Shown here: positions 1 to 7,607 of the stretch, in pieces
How positions within the stretch are numbered: position 1 is the first letter of the stretch
Layout: every line of letters begins with the position of its first letter
Assembly (NCBI RefSeq): GCF_014077005.1
Contig: NZ_JACGVC010000046.1
Span: forward strand, 113,216-177,215
DNA from: Colwellia sp. MB3u-45
Lineage (GTDB): Bacteria; Pseudomonadota; Gammaproteobacteria; Enterobacterales; Alteromonadaceae
Length of the DNA: 64,000 nucleotides
Reading direction: 5' to 3'
The notes under the pieces: generated by a model
What the model was told of the DNA's origin: nothing
Seen by the model: only the letters and a program-made list of their open reading frames with translations
Databases searched by the model: none
Translations under genes and position numbers: made by a program

Positions 1-2
1 CG

Positions 3-86
3 CCTTTGGTACTGATTCTACTCACTCATAAAATGTTAATTTCGGCTATTAATCGTAGTGTTGAATTACAGCTTCAATTGACCTGA
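3..86 (+). CDS. possible C-terminal end of a truncated gene
   Basis: An open frame enters from the left window edge and ends at TGA 84-86, giving 27 residues: a hydrophobic run (LVLILL) followed by a polar tail rich in Q, S and N. This could be the last transmembrane segment and tail of a membrane protein that starts outside the window. It is too short to recognise and could be chance, since an 84-base open frame is not rare in AT-rich DNA. Confidence 0.25.
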   Translation, partial: PLVLILLTHKMLISAINRSVELQLQLT

Positions 87-904
87 TTTTTGCTACATTT
101 CGTGTGTTTAATTACCCACTTTATTTGCGAACCTGCGGGGTCAGGTTTGTTGAAAAATAGAATTTATTTTATTTTTGATGCGTTAAACACTTAGTGTTTG
201 CAGCAGTTCCCATCGAATTCTGTGCCAATGAAAACGCAGATGCCAGATGTCTGCATTGGTGGGAAAGTTACGCCGCTGCTTACACAACCATCAATAGGCA
301 GTATCGAGTGTGGTTGCGTTGAATATATCGTTTACGTTTAGCATCTGTTGAATATAGCTGAATACTGTTACAAGTCATCCCTATACATCTTTAGTCTCTG
401 TGCCCTCTGGGGTGAAAAAATAATTGCTGGGTAAAGCATAAGCAGTAAGCTATGAACGGTCCCTTATGGCACTAAGCAGTCCTTAAAGGGCTGATTTTTT
501 GTTTCAATATTAAGTCGGCTTTGTGGCATTAGTGAGCCTTAGATAATTATTTTTAACCTCCATGAGATGTTCTACTGCAAAGGTCTTCTTGGTGCGCATA
601 GACGACATTAGTAGGTATTTCTGGCTGATGTCCGCTCACGTATCTTTGTTAACATTGGGCTAGTGATTATTAGAGACTTCTTCAACTAGCCAACAGCGGT
701 CGTTACTAATCAAAGGCTATGCACTAATCCTCCCCGTCAAGTACGCGGTGATTTGTCCCGTTAGAATGATAAAATCCCCTTTTTTTTGTGAAATATTAAC
801 AATGGGCTAACCGTTGACCGCCTTTTTATATTGCTGAGATACCAGAATCATCTAAGATTATGTTCTGCACCTGCTTTAATGTTAATTGCTAATTAGTACT
901 TATG
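87..904. other. gene-free stretch with several inverted repeats
   Basis: No convincing coding frame is seen across about 820 bases. Visible structure: an AACCTG/CAGGTT pair at 131-148, AAACAC-TTA-GTGTTT at 185-199, a compound hairpin CCAATG/GCAGA with TCTGC/CATTGG at 225-259, a CAACCA/TGGTTG pair near 285-318, and a terminator-like hairpin at 475-500. The density of hairpins suggests a remnant of a repeat or mobile element, or an untranslated RNA, but neither is proved. Confidence 0.4.
475..500 (+). terminator. possible rho-independent terminator in gene-free DNA
   Basis: The stem CAGTCC/GGGCTG (one G-T wobble) has a 5-base loop and is followed by ATTTTTTG. No gene is visible just upstream, so if it works it would end a short untranslated transcript or a decayed gene. 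The stem is short, so confidence is low. Confidence 0.35.
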
Positions 905-918
905 TTGATCTAGATCAA
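905..918. promoter_or_regulatory. FNR/EtrA-type box, perfect TTGAT-N4-ATCAA
   Basis: TTGAT-CTAG-ATCAA matches the FNR/Anr/EtrA consensus in all ten defined bases. It is centred at 911.5, just before the Aer-like receptor gene. If it acted as a class II site (centre about -41.5), transcription would begin near 953. That lies downstream of the first in-frame ATG (944) and upstream of the ATG at 1022, which favours the later start. The match is seen; regulation by an FNR protein is inferred. Confidence 0.6.
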
Positions 919-1021
919 ATTATTAGTTTTTATTTTAATTTACATGGAATTATTAGCTTTGATGTTGTTTTTAATCAATCTAAAATACTGGCTTTTTATT
1001 GGCGTATTAATATTGAGTGTT

Positions 1022-2560
1022 ATGAAGCATACATCAGGTAGTGAAAGAAATTTCTCAGAAAATGAACAATTAGTATCTATTACTGATCTTGAGGGAAGAA
1101 TAACTTACGCTAATAAGGAGTTCTGTGAAATTGCCGGCTACTCTCTTGATGAGCTCGTTGGACAACATCATAATATAGTTCGACATCCATCCATGCCTAA
1201 AGCTGCTTTTGCTGATTTATGGAGTAAACTTAAACAAGATAATTCCTGGCGAGGTATGGTTAAAAATCGTTGTAAAAATGGCGATTACTATTGGGTCGAT
1301 GCCTACATAACCCCCGTCTATGAAAATGGAAAAATTACCGGCTATCAGTCCGTTAGAACATTGCCGAGTCACGAGCAAAAACAAAACGCTCAACAGCTAT
1401 ATGATACTCTGAATAATGGGCATTCAGTCTCAGGTTTAGAGACTAACGTTAACATGAGAAGGTTATTTGCTATTGTTCTCATTACTCTGGCATCTTTTGG
1501 TGTTTGGGCATATACAAGCTCAATAGTTCCATCTATCGTGTTGCTAAGTTGTATCGCTTTGCTTTCTCTTATTTTTTCACCCGAACTGTTCACCTTTCCA
1601 AATTATGTCACGACCACGAAAAAACTATTTGATAGTCCGTCACGTCTAATTTTCTCGGGAAAGGGAGCATTGGGTATTATCGCTTACCCTCTCGAATTAT
1701 ATAAAGCTCAGATAAGAACAATACTAGGACGAAGTCATGATTCCGGACAGGAACTGGTAAGGCTTGCTACTGAATTACAGTACTCTTCAATAGAAATGCT
1801 CGAAAGTATAGAAGAAGAGAACTCACATCTTGCACAATTTGCAACCGCCATCACTGAAATGAGTGCGACGATTGCTGAAGTCAGTTTAAATACCAATCAG
1901 ACACATGACAAAGTTTTAATCGTAAAAAACGAATGTCGGGAAAATATCAATGTTATCGAAATCAGCCAAAACAAAATTAATTGTTTGGCGGATGATGTTG
2001 AAAAAGCGGCCAGCAATGCGCTTGAATTGGTAACCGATGTCAATAAAATTTCAACGATCATGTCTGAAATTCAGGGAATTGCGGATCAAACAAATTTACT
2101 TGCCTTAAATGCTGCAATTGAAGCTGCAAGAGCGGGTGAACAGGGTCGAGGTTTTGCTGTTGTTGCCGATGAAGTAAGAACTCTTGCGAGTAGGACTCAG
2201 GGAGCAACCGTTCAGATCCAAAGCTCAGTAACGGAATTACAAAAAACGTTAGAAAATTGGAGTCAGGTGATGCTTGCTAGTAAAGCTAATGCCGAAGAAT
2301 GCTCTGAAGATAGCACTAAAATAAAACAAGCCATGGAAAATATTATTGGCAATGTTAATGATGTTAGCGATATGACAGCTCAAATTGCAACGGCGGCTGA
2401 AGAGCAAAGTGTTGTTGCCAATCAAATAACACATAGTGTTCATACCATAGATGATCTTTCTAAGAAAAACACCATACTTGCTTCGCAAGTGAATAACTAT
2501 GGAATAGCCGTAAATAAAAGTGCTGAAGATATAGGAAAATTAAGTACAACCTTTAAATAA
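1022..2560 (+). CDS. Aer-like PAS methyl-accepting chemotaxis receptor
   Basis: A redox/aerotaxis-type chemoreceptor that would pass a PAS signal to CheA/CheW at the inner membrane. From this start the protein has about 512 residues: an Aer-family PAS domain (about 15-110) with the typical [18 protein letters not shown] stretch, two close hydrophobic segments (about 145-190), then a long methyl-accepting helical bundle whose tip carries [20 protein letters not shown]. There is no periplasmic sensor, as in E. coli Aer, so the PAS domain (probably FAD-binding by family) is the likely sensor. An in-frame ATG at 944 would add a hydrophobic leader of 26 residues but has no ribosome site; the ATG at 1022 follows a weak GAG and fits the family start better. 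The next gene begins 15 bases after the stop, and an FNR-type box precedes the unit. Ligand and cofactor are inferred. Confidence 0.9.
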   Translation: MKHTSGSERNFSENEQLVSITDLEGRITYANKEFCEIAGYSLDELVGQHHNIVRHPSMPKAAFADLWSKLKQDNSWRGMVKNRCKNGDYYWVDAYITPVYENGKITGYQSVRTLPSHEQKQNAQQLYDTLNNGHSVSGLETNVNMRRLFAIVLITLASFGVWAYTSSIVPSIVLLSCIALLSLIFSPELFTFPNYVTTTKKLFDSPSRLIFSGKGALGIIAYPLELYKAQIRTILGRSHDSGQELVRLATELQYSSIEMLESIEEENSHLAQFATAITEMSATIAEVSLNTNQTHDKVLIVKNECRENINVIEISQNKINCLADDVEKAASNALELVTDVNKISTIMSEIQGIADQTNLLALNAAIEAARAGEQGRGFAVVADEVRTLASRTQGATVQIQSSVTELQKTLENWSQVMLASKANAEECSEDSTKIKQAMENIIGNVNDVSDMTAQIATAAEEQSVVANQITHSVHTIDDLSKKNTILASQVNNYGIAVNKSAEDIGKLSTTFK

Positions 2561-2575
2561 GAAACCTTTACACTT

Positions 2576-4126
2576 ATGATAATTGAACTCATCAAGGCTG
2601 CGGCTCTACTAATGTCACTTTGTTTATTACAAAGCTTTTCCGTTCGTTTTATAAAAAAAAATGGACTGATAAAACAAGTAGTGTCAGGGGGGGTTTTTGG
2701 AGGGATTTGCATTATAGGCATGATGCTGCCGATTGAAATTATCCCAGGAGTCATTTTCGACCCCCGTACGGTAGTCCTGAGTATGGCGGGCTTATTCGGT
2801 GGCCCCGTCGTTTCAGTTATTGCTGCTGCCCTTACAGGAGGGTATCGGTTATTTCTTGGTGGTGGGGGCGTTTATGTTGGTGTTGCAGTCGTTATCGCAT
2901 CTACCTGCCTTGGTTTAGGCTATCGTTATTGTGTTCATAAAGGCTTGATGAAAGTTAACATCATACAGCTCCTGTTATTCGGCCTTTTGGTGCACGTTGT
3001 CGAAATACTATTTATTACTCAGCTACCAGCAGATGTTGTTGTGGGGTTAGTGTCATTGATTGCTTTTCCGCTCATTCTTGTTTTTACACCCGCTACAGCA
3101 TTCCTAGGCATGCTTTTAAAAGACGTTGAAGACCGTATTAATACAGAGCAGGCATTGAGTAAAACACTCGATGATTTTGATAGGAATGTTATTTTTTCAA
3201 AAACAGATTTAACAGGAAAAATAACGCATGCTAGCAAAGCATTTTGTGACATAAGTGGTTTCGAATTGAATGAGTTGGTGGGACAGTCACATAGTATCGT
3301 AAGGCATCCAGATACGCCTTCATCAGTATTTGAAAACTTATGGAAAACAATACAGCAAAAAAAGAGTTTCCACATTACATTGAAAAATAAAAAGAAATGT
3401 GGGGGGCATTATTGGGTAGAGTCACAATTAGAACCTGAATTCGATTCTGATGGAAAGCATATTGGATATATAGGCACAAGATTCGATATTACAGATAGAA
3501 AAGAAATCGAACAACTCCACGAAGAAATAGAAGAAACGCAGCGTGAAGTTATTTTCAGGATGGGGGAAATTGGTGAAACTCGTAGCAAAGAGACAGGCAA
3601 TCACGTAAGAAGGGTTGCTGAGTATTCAAAGTTGTTGGCTCTTCATTCTGGTTTAGGTGAAGATGAAGCAGAGCTTATCAAGCAGGCAAGTCCAATGCAT
3701 GATATTGGAAAAGTAGGCATACCCGATGCGATCTTAAATAAGCCAGGTAAACTTGATGCTGAAGAATGGATAATCATGCAGACACATGCGCAGATCGGTC
3801 GTGATATGCTAATGGACTCATCAAGACCACTTCTAAAAACGGCAGCTATCGTAGCTTATGAACATCATGAGAAATATGATGGTAGTGGCTACCCGCAAGG
3901 TCTTAGTGGCGAAAATATACATATATACGGGCGTATAACGGCATTGGCCGATGTGTTTGATGCTCTTGGTAGCGAACGTTGCTATAAAAAAGCATGGGAT
4001 GAAGAAAAAATATTCAACCTATTTAAAGATGAGAAAGGAAAGCACTTCGATCCCAAGTTAATTGATATATTTTTTGACAATTTAGATGAGTTTTTAGCTA
4101 TTAGGGATAAATTTAATGATATCTAA
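2576..4126 (+). CDS. membrane PAS/HD-GYP cyclic-di-GMP phosphodiesterase
   Basis: Probably hydrolyses cyclic di-GMP in response to a membrane or PAS signal. The 516 residues comprise an N-terminal block of about five or six transmembrane helices (1-190) resembling the LytS/YhcK-type 5TM receptor, a PAS domain (about 200-320) and a C-terminal HD-GYP domain. The HD motif is MHDIGKVGIPD (H375, D376), followed by HHEKYDGSGYP with GYP at 438-440, so the domain looks catalytically intact. The PAS domain shares HSIVRHPDTP and nearby residues with the Aer-type PAS of the preceding gene. The 15-base gap implies co-transcription. The pairing suggests that one redox cue feeds both chemotaxis and c-di-GMP turnover; that is inference from domain content. 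Confidence 0.9.
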   Translation: MIIELIKAAALLMSLCLLQSFSVRFIKKNGLIKQVVSGGVFGGICIIGMMLPIEIIPGVIFDPRTVVLSMAGLFGGPVVSVIAAALTGGYRLFLGGGGVYVGVAVVIASTCLGLGYRYCVHKGLMKVNIIQLLLFGLLVHVVEILFITQLPADVVVGLVSLIAFPLILVFTPATAFLGMLLKDVEDRINTEQALSKTLDDFDRNVIFSKTDLTGKITHASKAFCDISGFELNELVGQSHSIVRHPDTPSSVFENLWKTIQQKKSFHITLKNKKKCGGHYWVESQLEPEFDSDGKHIGYIGTRFDITDRKEIEQLHEEIEETQREVIFRMGEIGETRSKETGNHVRRVAEYSKLLALHSGLGEDEAELIKQASPMHDIGKVGIPDAILNKPGKLDAEEWIIMQTHAQIGRDMLMDSSRPLLKTAAIVAYEHHEKYDGSGYPQGLSGENIHIYGRITALADVFDALGSERCYKKAWDEEKIFNLFKDEKGKHFDPKLIDIFFDNLDEFLAIRDKFNDI

Positions 4127-4514
4127 CGACTAAGTAGTTCCCAGCTGTGGCTAATGACACTAAACGGCCTGACAGTGTTTGCAATGCAAGCAATAATTAA
4201 CGTCTTCCTGAAAACTAATTATGTAACCTCCGAACGATTGCAATGGTGGCATTTTTGCTAGTCAGGTTATTCGATTAATTGGTAATATTTATAGTCAAAG
4301 AATTCATATTTATATCTGCGGGGAACGTCCGTATCTAAGTGAACATAAACTTGCCTAATTTTCAGGACTAATTTAGGTCAGCAAAGTGGCCATAGTGAAT
4401 ATTGCATAAAACGTCTCAATCTCATTTTCTGTCGCAGATCTCATTATTTTCTGCGATCCACACAGCTAGAACTGTCTTTTTTTTGATCTAAATAAACTAT
4501 TTTAGAGTAAAGGC
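4127..4514. other. gene-free spacer after the HD-GYP gene
   Basis: No coding frame of interest is seen. The only clear structure is an inverted repeat TCGCAGA/TCTGCGA at 4432-4456, with an 11-base loop and no T-tract. No strong terminator for the upstream operon was found close to its stop codon. Confidence 0.4.
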
Positions 4515-4544
4515 TTTACTTTTGTAGAGTTGTTGCTCTATAAT
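4515..4544 (+). promoter_or_regulatory. sigma-70 promoter candidate for a short RNA
   Basis: TTTACT at 4515-4520 and a perfect TATAAT at 4539-4544 are separated by 18 bases. Initiation would be near 4551. No start codon with a ribosome site follows before the terminator at 4608, so the promoter appears to drive a short untranslated RNA. Confidence 0.45.
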
Positions 4545-4550
4545 AACGTT

Positions 4551-4638
4551 GTTCTCGTTTGAACCTGTTGTATTAATTTTGAATTCTAGCTTCCCCAAGC
4601 TTACATACCGATGACCCCTTTGGTCATCGGTTTTTTTA
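4551..4638 (+). ncRNA. candidate small RNA of about 90 nt
   Basis: The interval lies between a good -10 box (4539-4544) and an intrinsic terminator (4608-4639). It has no plausible coding frame: its only ATG lies inside the terminator stem. The body before the terminator is unstructured and pyrimidine-rich, the usual shape of a trans-acting sRNA. It does not resemble any small RNA I can name. The terminator could instead serve the HD-GYP gene 480 bases upstream, so this remains a prediction. Confidence 0.4.
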
Positions 4639-4639
4639 T
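4608..4639 (+). terminator. strong rho-independent terminator
   Basis: A nine-base perfect stem CCGATGACC/GGTCATCGG with loop CCTTT is followed by TTTTTTTAT. It points rightward and ends the candidate sRNA, or possibly the distant HD-GYP operon. Confidence 0.85.
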
Positions 4640-4717
4640 GTCTAAAATTTAGCTTTTGTTCTCACCCTGAAAAATTAACAAAAAAAACCTAGCTCAACAT
4701 CAGCTAGGAGTTAATTT

Positions 4718-4749
4718 CAAACAAAGTTAATTCCAAACAAAGTTAATTA
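4718..4749. repeat. 16-nt tandem duplication across a stop codon
   Basis: CAAACAAAGTTAATTC (4718-4733) is followed directly by CAAACAAAGTTAATTA (4734-4749). The second copy ends exactly on the TAA (minus strand) of the NTF2-like gene. It is one of at least five such duplications at stop codons in this window. Confidence 0.85.
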
Positions 4750-5208
4750 ATATTTTTTCGCTTCATCAGCACAATGCCAAGCGACAAATTTCCACGCTTT
4801 ATCATCTTTAACTAACACATCACTACAACGGCCATGAGTAACCTTTTGCTCTCCTTTTTTAGCTGTAGTGCCATTAGAATAGTAATAATGTGCAACGGCG
4901 GTATCACCATGAACAACAATGGCTGTTGGGCTATATTCAGCAACATTGTTAGTTGAGCCATCTTCAAAACTGAATTTTTCCCATCGTTTTACTGCACTTC
5001 GGTCACGCGGCATTGGGGTACTATTCCCCCACACCATGGCGTCTTCGGTTACCCATTTATCTGTCCAATTATTATCGCGTTTCTCGATATCTTCATATGA
5101 AGCTAAAACTATATTCCATACTTGTGTTTGCTGTTCATTCCAACGTTCAGCATAGCTGCTAAAAGCGGTAACCGTGACGATTAGTGCTATGGTTAATTTG
5201 AAGTTCAT
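4747..5208 (-). CDS. exported NTF2/SnoaL-like protein (DUF4440 type)
   Basis: A 153-residue protein with a signal peptide (MNFKLTIALIVTVTAFSSYA, cleavage near residue 20) and a single NTF2-like alpha+beta domain of the SnoaL/DUF4440 kind: tryptophan-rich helices, then strands around AVAHYYYSN and WKFVAWHC. Family members are small ligand-binding or catalytic cones. No activity can be assigned here. Two cysteines (in GRCSD and WHCAD) could form a periplasmic disulfide. The ATG at 5208 is preceded by GGAAGA at good spacing; an upstream in-frame ATG at 5250 would spoil the signal peptide. The gene stands alone and converges on the sRNA terminator. Confidence 0.75.
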   Translation of the reverse strand: MNFKLTIALIVTVTAFSSYAERWNEQQTQVWNIVLASYEDIEKRDNNWTDKWVTEDAMVWGNSTPMPRDRSAVKRWEKFSFEDGSTNNVAEYSPTAIVVHGDTAVAHYYYSNGTTAKKGEQKVTHGRCSDVLVKDDKAWKFVAWHCADEAKKY

Positions 5209-5496
5209 TTTATCTTCCTTGTTAATATTTCGACAAGGCCTACTAAACAACGCACTTCTCAGTAAACTCGAATTTGCGATTCTCGCCCCTTAAATATAGC
5301 AGGTTTACATTAGTCGGCTGGTTTACCTTAGGTAAGCCTTGTTATATCGAATTTTTGCTCAATATAGTTTCAATACTATGGTGAATTAATCATGACATTT
5401 CCGGTCTATTGTTAAACAGTAATGAGCAAAGTCATATTTCATTAATTTATTGCTGCAATAAATCATTAATCGCCATCAAATCCCTAAGGAGATCTT

Positions 5497-5940
5497 ATGT
5501 CACAATATACCAAATCAAGCGATGCTATTGCTGCGTTATCCGCTGAGCAATATCGTGTTACACAAGAAAGCGGTACTGAACGCCCTTGGACTGGCGAGTT
5601 ATTGGAAAATACCTCACCAGGTATTTATGTTGATGTGGTTTCAGGTGAGCCTTTGTTTGCCTCAGCTGATAAGTTTGACGCTGGTTGTGGTTGGCCTAGT
5701 TTTACTAAACCCATTGAAAGTAAAAATGTCAGTGAACTTAGTGATGAAAATCATGGCATGGTGCGCACAGAAGTCCGCTCAGCACATGGTGATAGTCATT
5801 TAGGCCATGTATTTACTGACGGTCCGACAGCACAAGGTGGCTTACGATATTGCATTAACTCAGCTTCACTGAAATTTATTCACCGTGACGATATGACCGC
5901 TGAAGGTTATGAAGCCTATTTAACCCAAGTAGAAGGATAG
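5497..5940 (+). CDS. msrB: peptide-methionine (R)-S-oxide reductase MsrB
   Basis: Reduces methionine-R-sulfoxide in damaged proteins using thioredoxin. The 147 residues carry GCGWPSF (64-70), [10 protein letters not shown] (101-110) and the catalytic RYCINS (Cys119). The two CxxC pairs that bind structural zinc in many MsrB proteins are absent: VDVVSG and AHGDSH stand at those positions. This is therefore the zinc-free subgroup, and Cys64 is a candidate resolving cysteine. The start has a strong AAGGAG site. msrA follows after three bases, so both stereo-specific reductases are made together. Confidence 0.96.
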   Translation: MSQYTKSSDAIAALSAEQYRVTQESGTERPWTGELLENTSPGIYVDVVSGEPLFASADKFDAGCGWPSFTKPIESKNVSELSDENHGMVRTEVRSAHGDSHLGHVFTDGPTAQGGLRYCINSASLKFIHRDDMTAEGYEAYLTQVEG

Positions 5941-5943
5941 AAT

Positions 5944-6441
5944 ATGACCATTGAACGAGCCGTATTAGCCGGCGGTTGCTTTTGGGGTATGCAAGATTTA
6001 ATTCGCAAATTACCCGGCATCACAAAAACCTCTGCCGGTTATACCGGTGGCGATGTTAAAAATGCGACTTACCGAAACCACGGTACTCATGCAGAAGGCC
6101 TTGAGGTTTACTTTGACAATACTGTGATCGGGTATCGAAAAATTTTAGAATTATTTTTTCAAATACATGATCCTACTACAGAAAATAGGCAGGGCAATGA
6201 TCTAGGCACTGGCTATCGTTCGGCAATTTATTACACTTGCGCAGCGCAAAAAGCCATGGCGGAAAAAACCATTGCTGATGTTGATGCCTCTGGCTTATGG
6301 CCAGGTAAAGTGGTTACTGAAGTTGAGCCTGTGAGTGATTTTTGGCAAGCCGAGGTAGAACATCAAGACTATTTACAGCGGATGCCTAATGGCTACACTT
6401 GCCATTTTCCAAGACCTGATTGGGTGCTACCTGAACAATAA
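5944..6441 (+). CDS. msrA: peptide-methionine (S)-S-oxide reductase MsrA
   Basis: Repairs methionine-S-sulfoxide, complementing MsrB. The GGCFWG motif is near the N-terminus (catalytic Cys12), followed by [18 protein letters not shown], the FFQIHDPTT segment and [18 protein letters not shown] with a cysteine that could resolve the disulfide. At 165 residues it is a short cytoplasmic form with no signal peptide. Its ribosome site (AAGGA) lies inside the end of msrB, three bases separate the genes, and no terminator intervenes, so they form one operon. Confidence 0.96.
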   Translation: MTIERAVLAGGCFWGMQDLIRKLPGITKTSAGYTGGDVKNATYRNHGTHAEGLEVYFDNTVIGYRKILELFFQIHDPTTENRQGNDLGTGYRSAIYYTCAAQKAMAEKTIADVDASGLWPGKVVTEVEPVSDFWQAEVEHQDYLQRMPNGYTCHFPRPDWVLPEQ

Positions 6442-6500
6442 GGCTAGGTAACTGGCCTAAAAGGCTTTGCATAAGAGTGGTTTATTTCAACTGATAGGCG

Positions 6501-6544
6501 AGCAATGATGTCGTGGCGTGGGAGCAATGATGTCGTGGCGTGGG
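6501..6544. repeat. 22-nt perfect tandem duplication in the msrA-engB spacer
   Basis: Two adjacent identical 22-base units occupy 6501-6522 and 6523-6544. They are followed at once by a palindrome AGCCAT-AA-ATGGCT (6545-6558). Near 6597-6613, TGGTCACGACATTGCT partly matches the unit in inverted orientation. The rest of the 6442-6754 spacer holds no gene and no clear terminator. Confidence 0.8.
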
Positions 6545-6737
6545 AGCCATAAATGGCTAAGAGCGGCCTGTACATGGTCACTCTTTCAGAACCATGTGGT
6601 CACGACATTGCTGACAAGGAGGTCGGTACTTAGTTTTTGTCTGGAACAAAAAACTGACCCTACTTAAAGTACAACGTGACTTATTAGGTTGTCATGTCAA
6701 TATAATCAGTTGAGTACTGTATTGCTCAACTGGCTAT

Positions 6738-6764
6738 TTTTATTCTTCTGACTTTTATTCTTCT
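6738..6764. repeat. 15-nt duplication across the engB stop codon
   Basis: TTTTATTCTTCT occurs at 6738-6749 and 6753-6764, separated by GAC. The second copy contains the engB stop (minus-strand TAA at 6755-6757), so the gene's last codons derive from the duplicated unit. Confidence 0.7.
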
Positions 6765-7423
6765 ATTAAAGGCGCTTCACCTAATTCACTTAAGGCTTGC
6801 AGATTTTCATCTTGAAACCAATCGCAAATTACTTTGTCTGCTTGCTCTGAGCCAGTACGTTTTAATGACGAAAATGCCTGCACTTTAATATCAGCATTTA
6901 ATGCTGCTAGCTCTTTTCTAACCGCAAGTACTTGCCCGCTGACTTTGCCTTGAGAAAGTTTGTCGCTTTTAGTTAATAAGGCTAAAACCGGTAATTCTCC
7001 GTCTACAGCCCATTGAATTAGGTCCATATCAAGGTCTTTTAATGGATGTCTGATATCCATCAGTATCACTAAACCTTTCAAACATTCGCGTTTTTCTAGG
7101 TATTCGCCTAAAGCTTTTTGCCACTTCTTCTTCATTTCCATAGGCACTTTAGCGAAACCATAGCCAGGTAAATCAACTAGGCGCTTGTTTTCGGCAATTT
7201 CAAAGATGTTAATCAACTGAGTTCTGCCCGGTGTTTTACTGGTACGTGCAAGGCCTCTTTGATTTGTTAGGGTATTTAACGCGCTTGACTTACCTGCGTT
7301 AGAGCGACCTGCAAATGCCACTTCAATACCACTATCGGCTGGTAAACGACGGATATCAGGTGCGCTAAGGGTAAAAGTCGCTTTGCTTAGATGAATGGCT
7401 GTAGATGACAAGATTAGATCCAA
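6755..7423 (-). CDS. engB: ribosome biogenesis GTPase EngB (YsxC/YihA)
   Basis: An essential GTPase for large-subunit ribosome assembly. Visible G motifs: G1 [11 protein letters not shown]2 region [11 protein letters not shown]3 DLPGYGFA, G4 TKSDKLS and G5 SSLKRTG. The 222 residues match the family. The reading frame opens with TTG at 7423 and no in-frame ATG lies before the conserved SAPDIRRLP, so a TTG start is likely, although which TTG is used is uncertain. The gene diverges from a cytochrome c4-type gene, the arrangement usual for engB in many gammaproteobacteria. The polA gene, also a frequent neighbour, is found 9.5 kb away. Confidence 0.94.
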   Translation of the reverse strand: MDLILSSTAIHLSKATFTLSAPDIRRLPADSGIEVAFAGRSNAGKSSALNTLTNQRGLARTSKTPGRTQLINIFEIAENKRLVDLPGYGFAKVPMEMKKKWQKALGEYLEKRECLKGLVILMDIRHPLKDLDMDLIQWAVDGELPVLALLTKSDKLSQGKVSGQVLAVRKELAALNADIKVQAFSSLKRTGSEQADKVICDWFQDENLQALSELGEAPLIEE

Positions 7424-7558
7424 CGATATAAATTAAAACCGCATTATATCGTTTTTTTATACTAAAGATGCAATAGTATTAGAATTTAGGTAATTTTTTT
7501 TATTAAACAAGCCGCGCAATAGCCTTAATGGTGTATGATATCCCCGATTTTTCTGGCT

Positions 7559-7576
7559 TATTGAATGTATTCAATA
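7559..7576. promoter_or_regulatory. palindromic operator candidate before the tetraheme cytochrome
   Basis: TATTGAAT-GT-ATTCAATA is an 18-base perfect palindrome containing TTGAA-N4-TTCAA, one base per half-site away from the FNR consensus. It is centred 40 bases before the cytochrome ATG. It could be an operator for an FNR-like or other dimeric regulator; the identity is inference. Confidence 0.35.
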
Positions 7577-7607
7577 AAAAACACCAAAGCATGTTGAGAA
7601 TTTTCCT

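Noticed and set aside
181..320. integron attC-like site
   Set aside because: GTTAAAC fits one attC core box, but the matching RYYYAAC partner and the spaced inner boxes are missing, and no integrase is present.
944..1021. 26-residue N-terminal extension of the Aer-like receptor
   Set aside because: No ribosome site before ATG 944, and Aer-family proteins start close to the PAS domain; the ATG at 1022 is preferred.
2249..2488. antisense ORFs inside large genes (here in the chemoreceptor; similar ones in polA, dctM and others)
   Set aside because: They lie wholly within confidently assigned genes, have no family features and are explained by codon bias of the real frame.
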